Shown piece by piece: positions 4,808-5,334 of a DNA stretch of 5,334 nucleotides. The stretch covers positions 1 through 5,334 of the forward strand of contig JAFPYA010000350.1 of assembly GCA_017412445.1 (NCBI GenBank), read 5' to 3'. The position numbers and the translations under genes were made by a program. The stretch comes from Clostridia bacterium (GTDB lineage: Bacteria; Bacillota; Clostridia; Christensenellales; Aristaeellaceae). The notes beneath the pieces were generated by a model that saw only the letters and a program-made list of their open reading frames with translations, was not told the origin of the DNA and ran no database searches. Every line of letters begins with the position of its first letter. Position 1 is the first letter of the stretch.

Positions 4808-5334
4808 ATACGCTGATATGGCTCACCGTCTCGGGCAGCGCGCTAACGTGCCTGTTGCTGGGCTTACGGTTTCTCACGGGCAAACGAATGCCGGCTGCGC
4901 TGTATTACTACGCGTGGCTGCTCGTGCTCATTCGTTTTTGCCTGCCGCTGCCGGGCTTTCTGCCCGCGGCCGGCGGCGCTCCGGCTGAGGCTGCGCCTGT
5001 CTATGAAACCGCAGCGCGCGGGGCAGCGCCGGTGATGCCGCTGGCAGACACCGAACGGGCGGATGAACTGAATGCGCCCGTTCGGCAGACCGCAGAAATC
5101 GCCGCCGGAAAAACCGCCTCGCCATCGTCCGAAAGGCGGAAGCTTTCCATATCTCTGGGCGACGCGGCGCTTATCGTTTGGGCTATCGGCAGCGCTTTGG
5201 CGTTCGCCGTTCGCCTGAGCGCCTATATAAAACTCAAGCGCAGGCTCGCGGGGGCGCTCTTGAGGCCCGGGCGGTCGCTCTCACGGCTCTATGCGGGCAT
5301 TCCCGGCAGGAAACCGCGTTTATACCTGAGCAAG
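4804..5334 (+). CDS. BlaR1/MecR1-type M56 sensor metalloprotease, N-terminal part
   Basis: The first 177 residues of a membrane protein that continues past the right edge. I translated it by hand; there is no stop. The ATG overlaps the repressor's stop codon (ATGA), and AGGGG lies seven bases before it. Two membrane segments at about 3-24 and 32-52 carry the usual M56 start (LIWLTVSGSALTCLLLGLR, then a basic turn GKR, and YYYAWLLVLIRFCLPLPG). Residues 53-115 form an Ala/Pro-rich, mostly hydrophilic loop that should face outside, and a third segment lies at about 119-138. A basic stretch (KLKRRL, 143-148) then begins the cytoplasmic protease loop. The HExxH zinc site and any C-terminal sensor domain lie beyond the window, so both catalytic activity and ligand are unseen. 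By family, ligand or cell-wall damage triggers the protease, which relieves BlaI repression. Confidence 0.85.
   Translation, partial: MNTLIWLTVSGSALTCLLLGLRFLTGKRMPAALYYYAWLLVLIRFCLPLPGFLPAAGGAPAEAAPVYETAARGAAPVMPLADTERADELNAPVRQTAEIAAGKTASPSSERRKLSISLGDAALIVWAIGSALAFAVRLSAYIKLKRRLAGALLRPGRSLSRLYAGIPGRKPRLYLSK

Noticed and set aside
4928..5125. A minus-strand frame within the sensor gene.
   Set aside because: Arg/Pro/Ala-rich shadow of a GC-rich coding region; the plus strand reads a typical M56 N-terminus.

Overview
The window looks like a chromosomal segment of a Gram-positive, Clostridia-like member of the Bacillota, possibly an uncultured gut lineage. The evidence is an LplB/LplC-type sugar ABC importer with no ATPase of its own, a BlaI/BlaR1-type pair, strong GGAGG ribosome-binding sites, two perfect sigma-A promoters (TTGACA-17-TATAAT), and GC near 60% in sampled stretches of the solute-binding protein gene. 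The lineage assignment is inference; nothing here fixes a genus.

Layout. (1) Positions 1-520, minus strand: the first 173 residues of an MmeI-like (type IIL) restriction-modification enzyme, cut by the window edge. It has its own extended -10 promoter (559-587) and is clearly lower in GC than its neighbours (about 44% by hand count). (2) 605-644: a strong intrinsic terminator closing the operon to its right. (3) 660-4096, minus strand: a three-gene sugar-importer operon transcribed right to left as lplB-like permease, lplC-like permease, then a secreted solute-binding protein with a DUF3502-like C-terminus. A small GC hairpin sits just before the binding-protein gene. (4) 4097-4423: a 327-bp divergent control region with a perfect leftward promoter for the importer and a perfect rightward promoter for the regulator pair. 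(5) 4424-5334, plus strand: a BlaI/MecI-type repressor and, overlapping it by ATGA, the N-terminal part of a BlaR1/MecR1-type M56 sensor protease, cut by the right edge.

How the genes work together. The two permeases and the binding protein form a CUT1 oligosaccharide importer that should borrow a shared MsmX-type ATPase encoded elsewhere. The BlaI/BlaR1-like pair is probably autoregulated through two TACA-N2-TGTA-like sites in its own promoter region, 41 bp apart. I see no convincing BlaI site at the importer promoter, so the divergent units are probably controlled separately.

I found no tRNA, rRNA, CRISPR array, insertion sequence or evidence of a wholly new system. The most interesting points are the paired BlaI-like operators, the 10-bp palindrome in the same promoter, a helically phased repeat in the importer promoter, the binding protein without a lipobox, and the low-GC restriction gene at the left edge.
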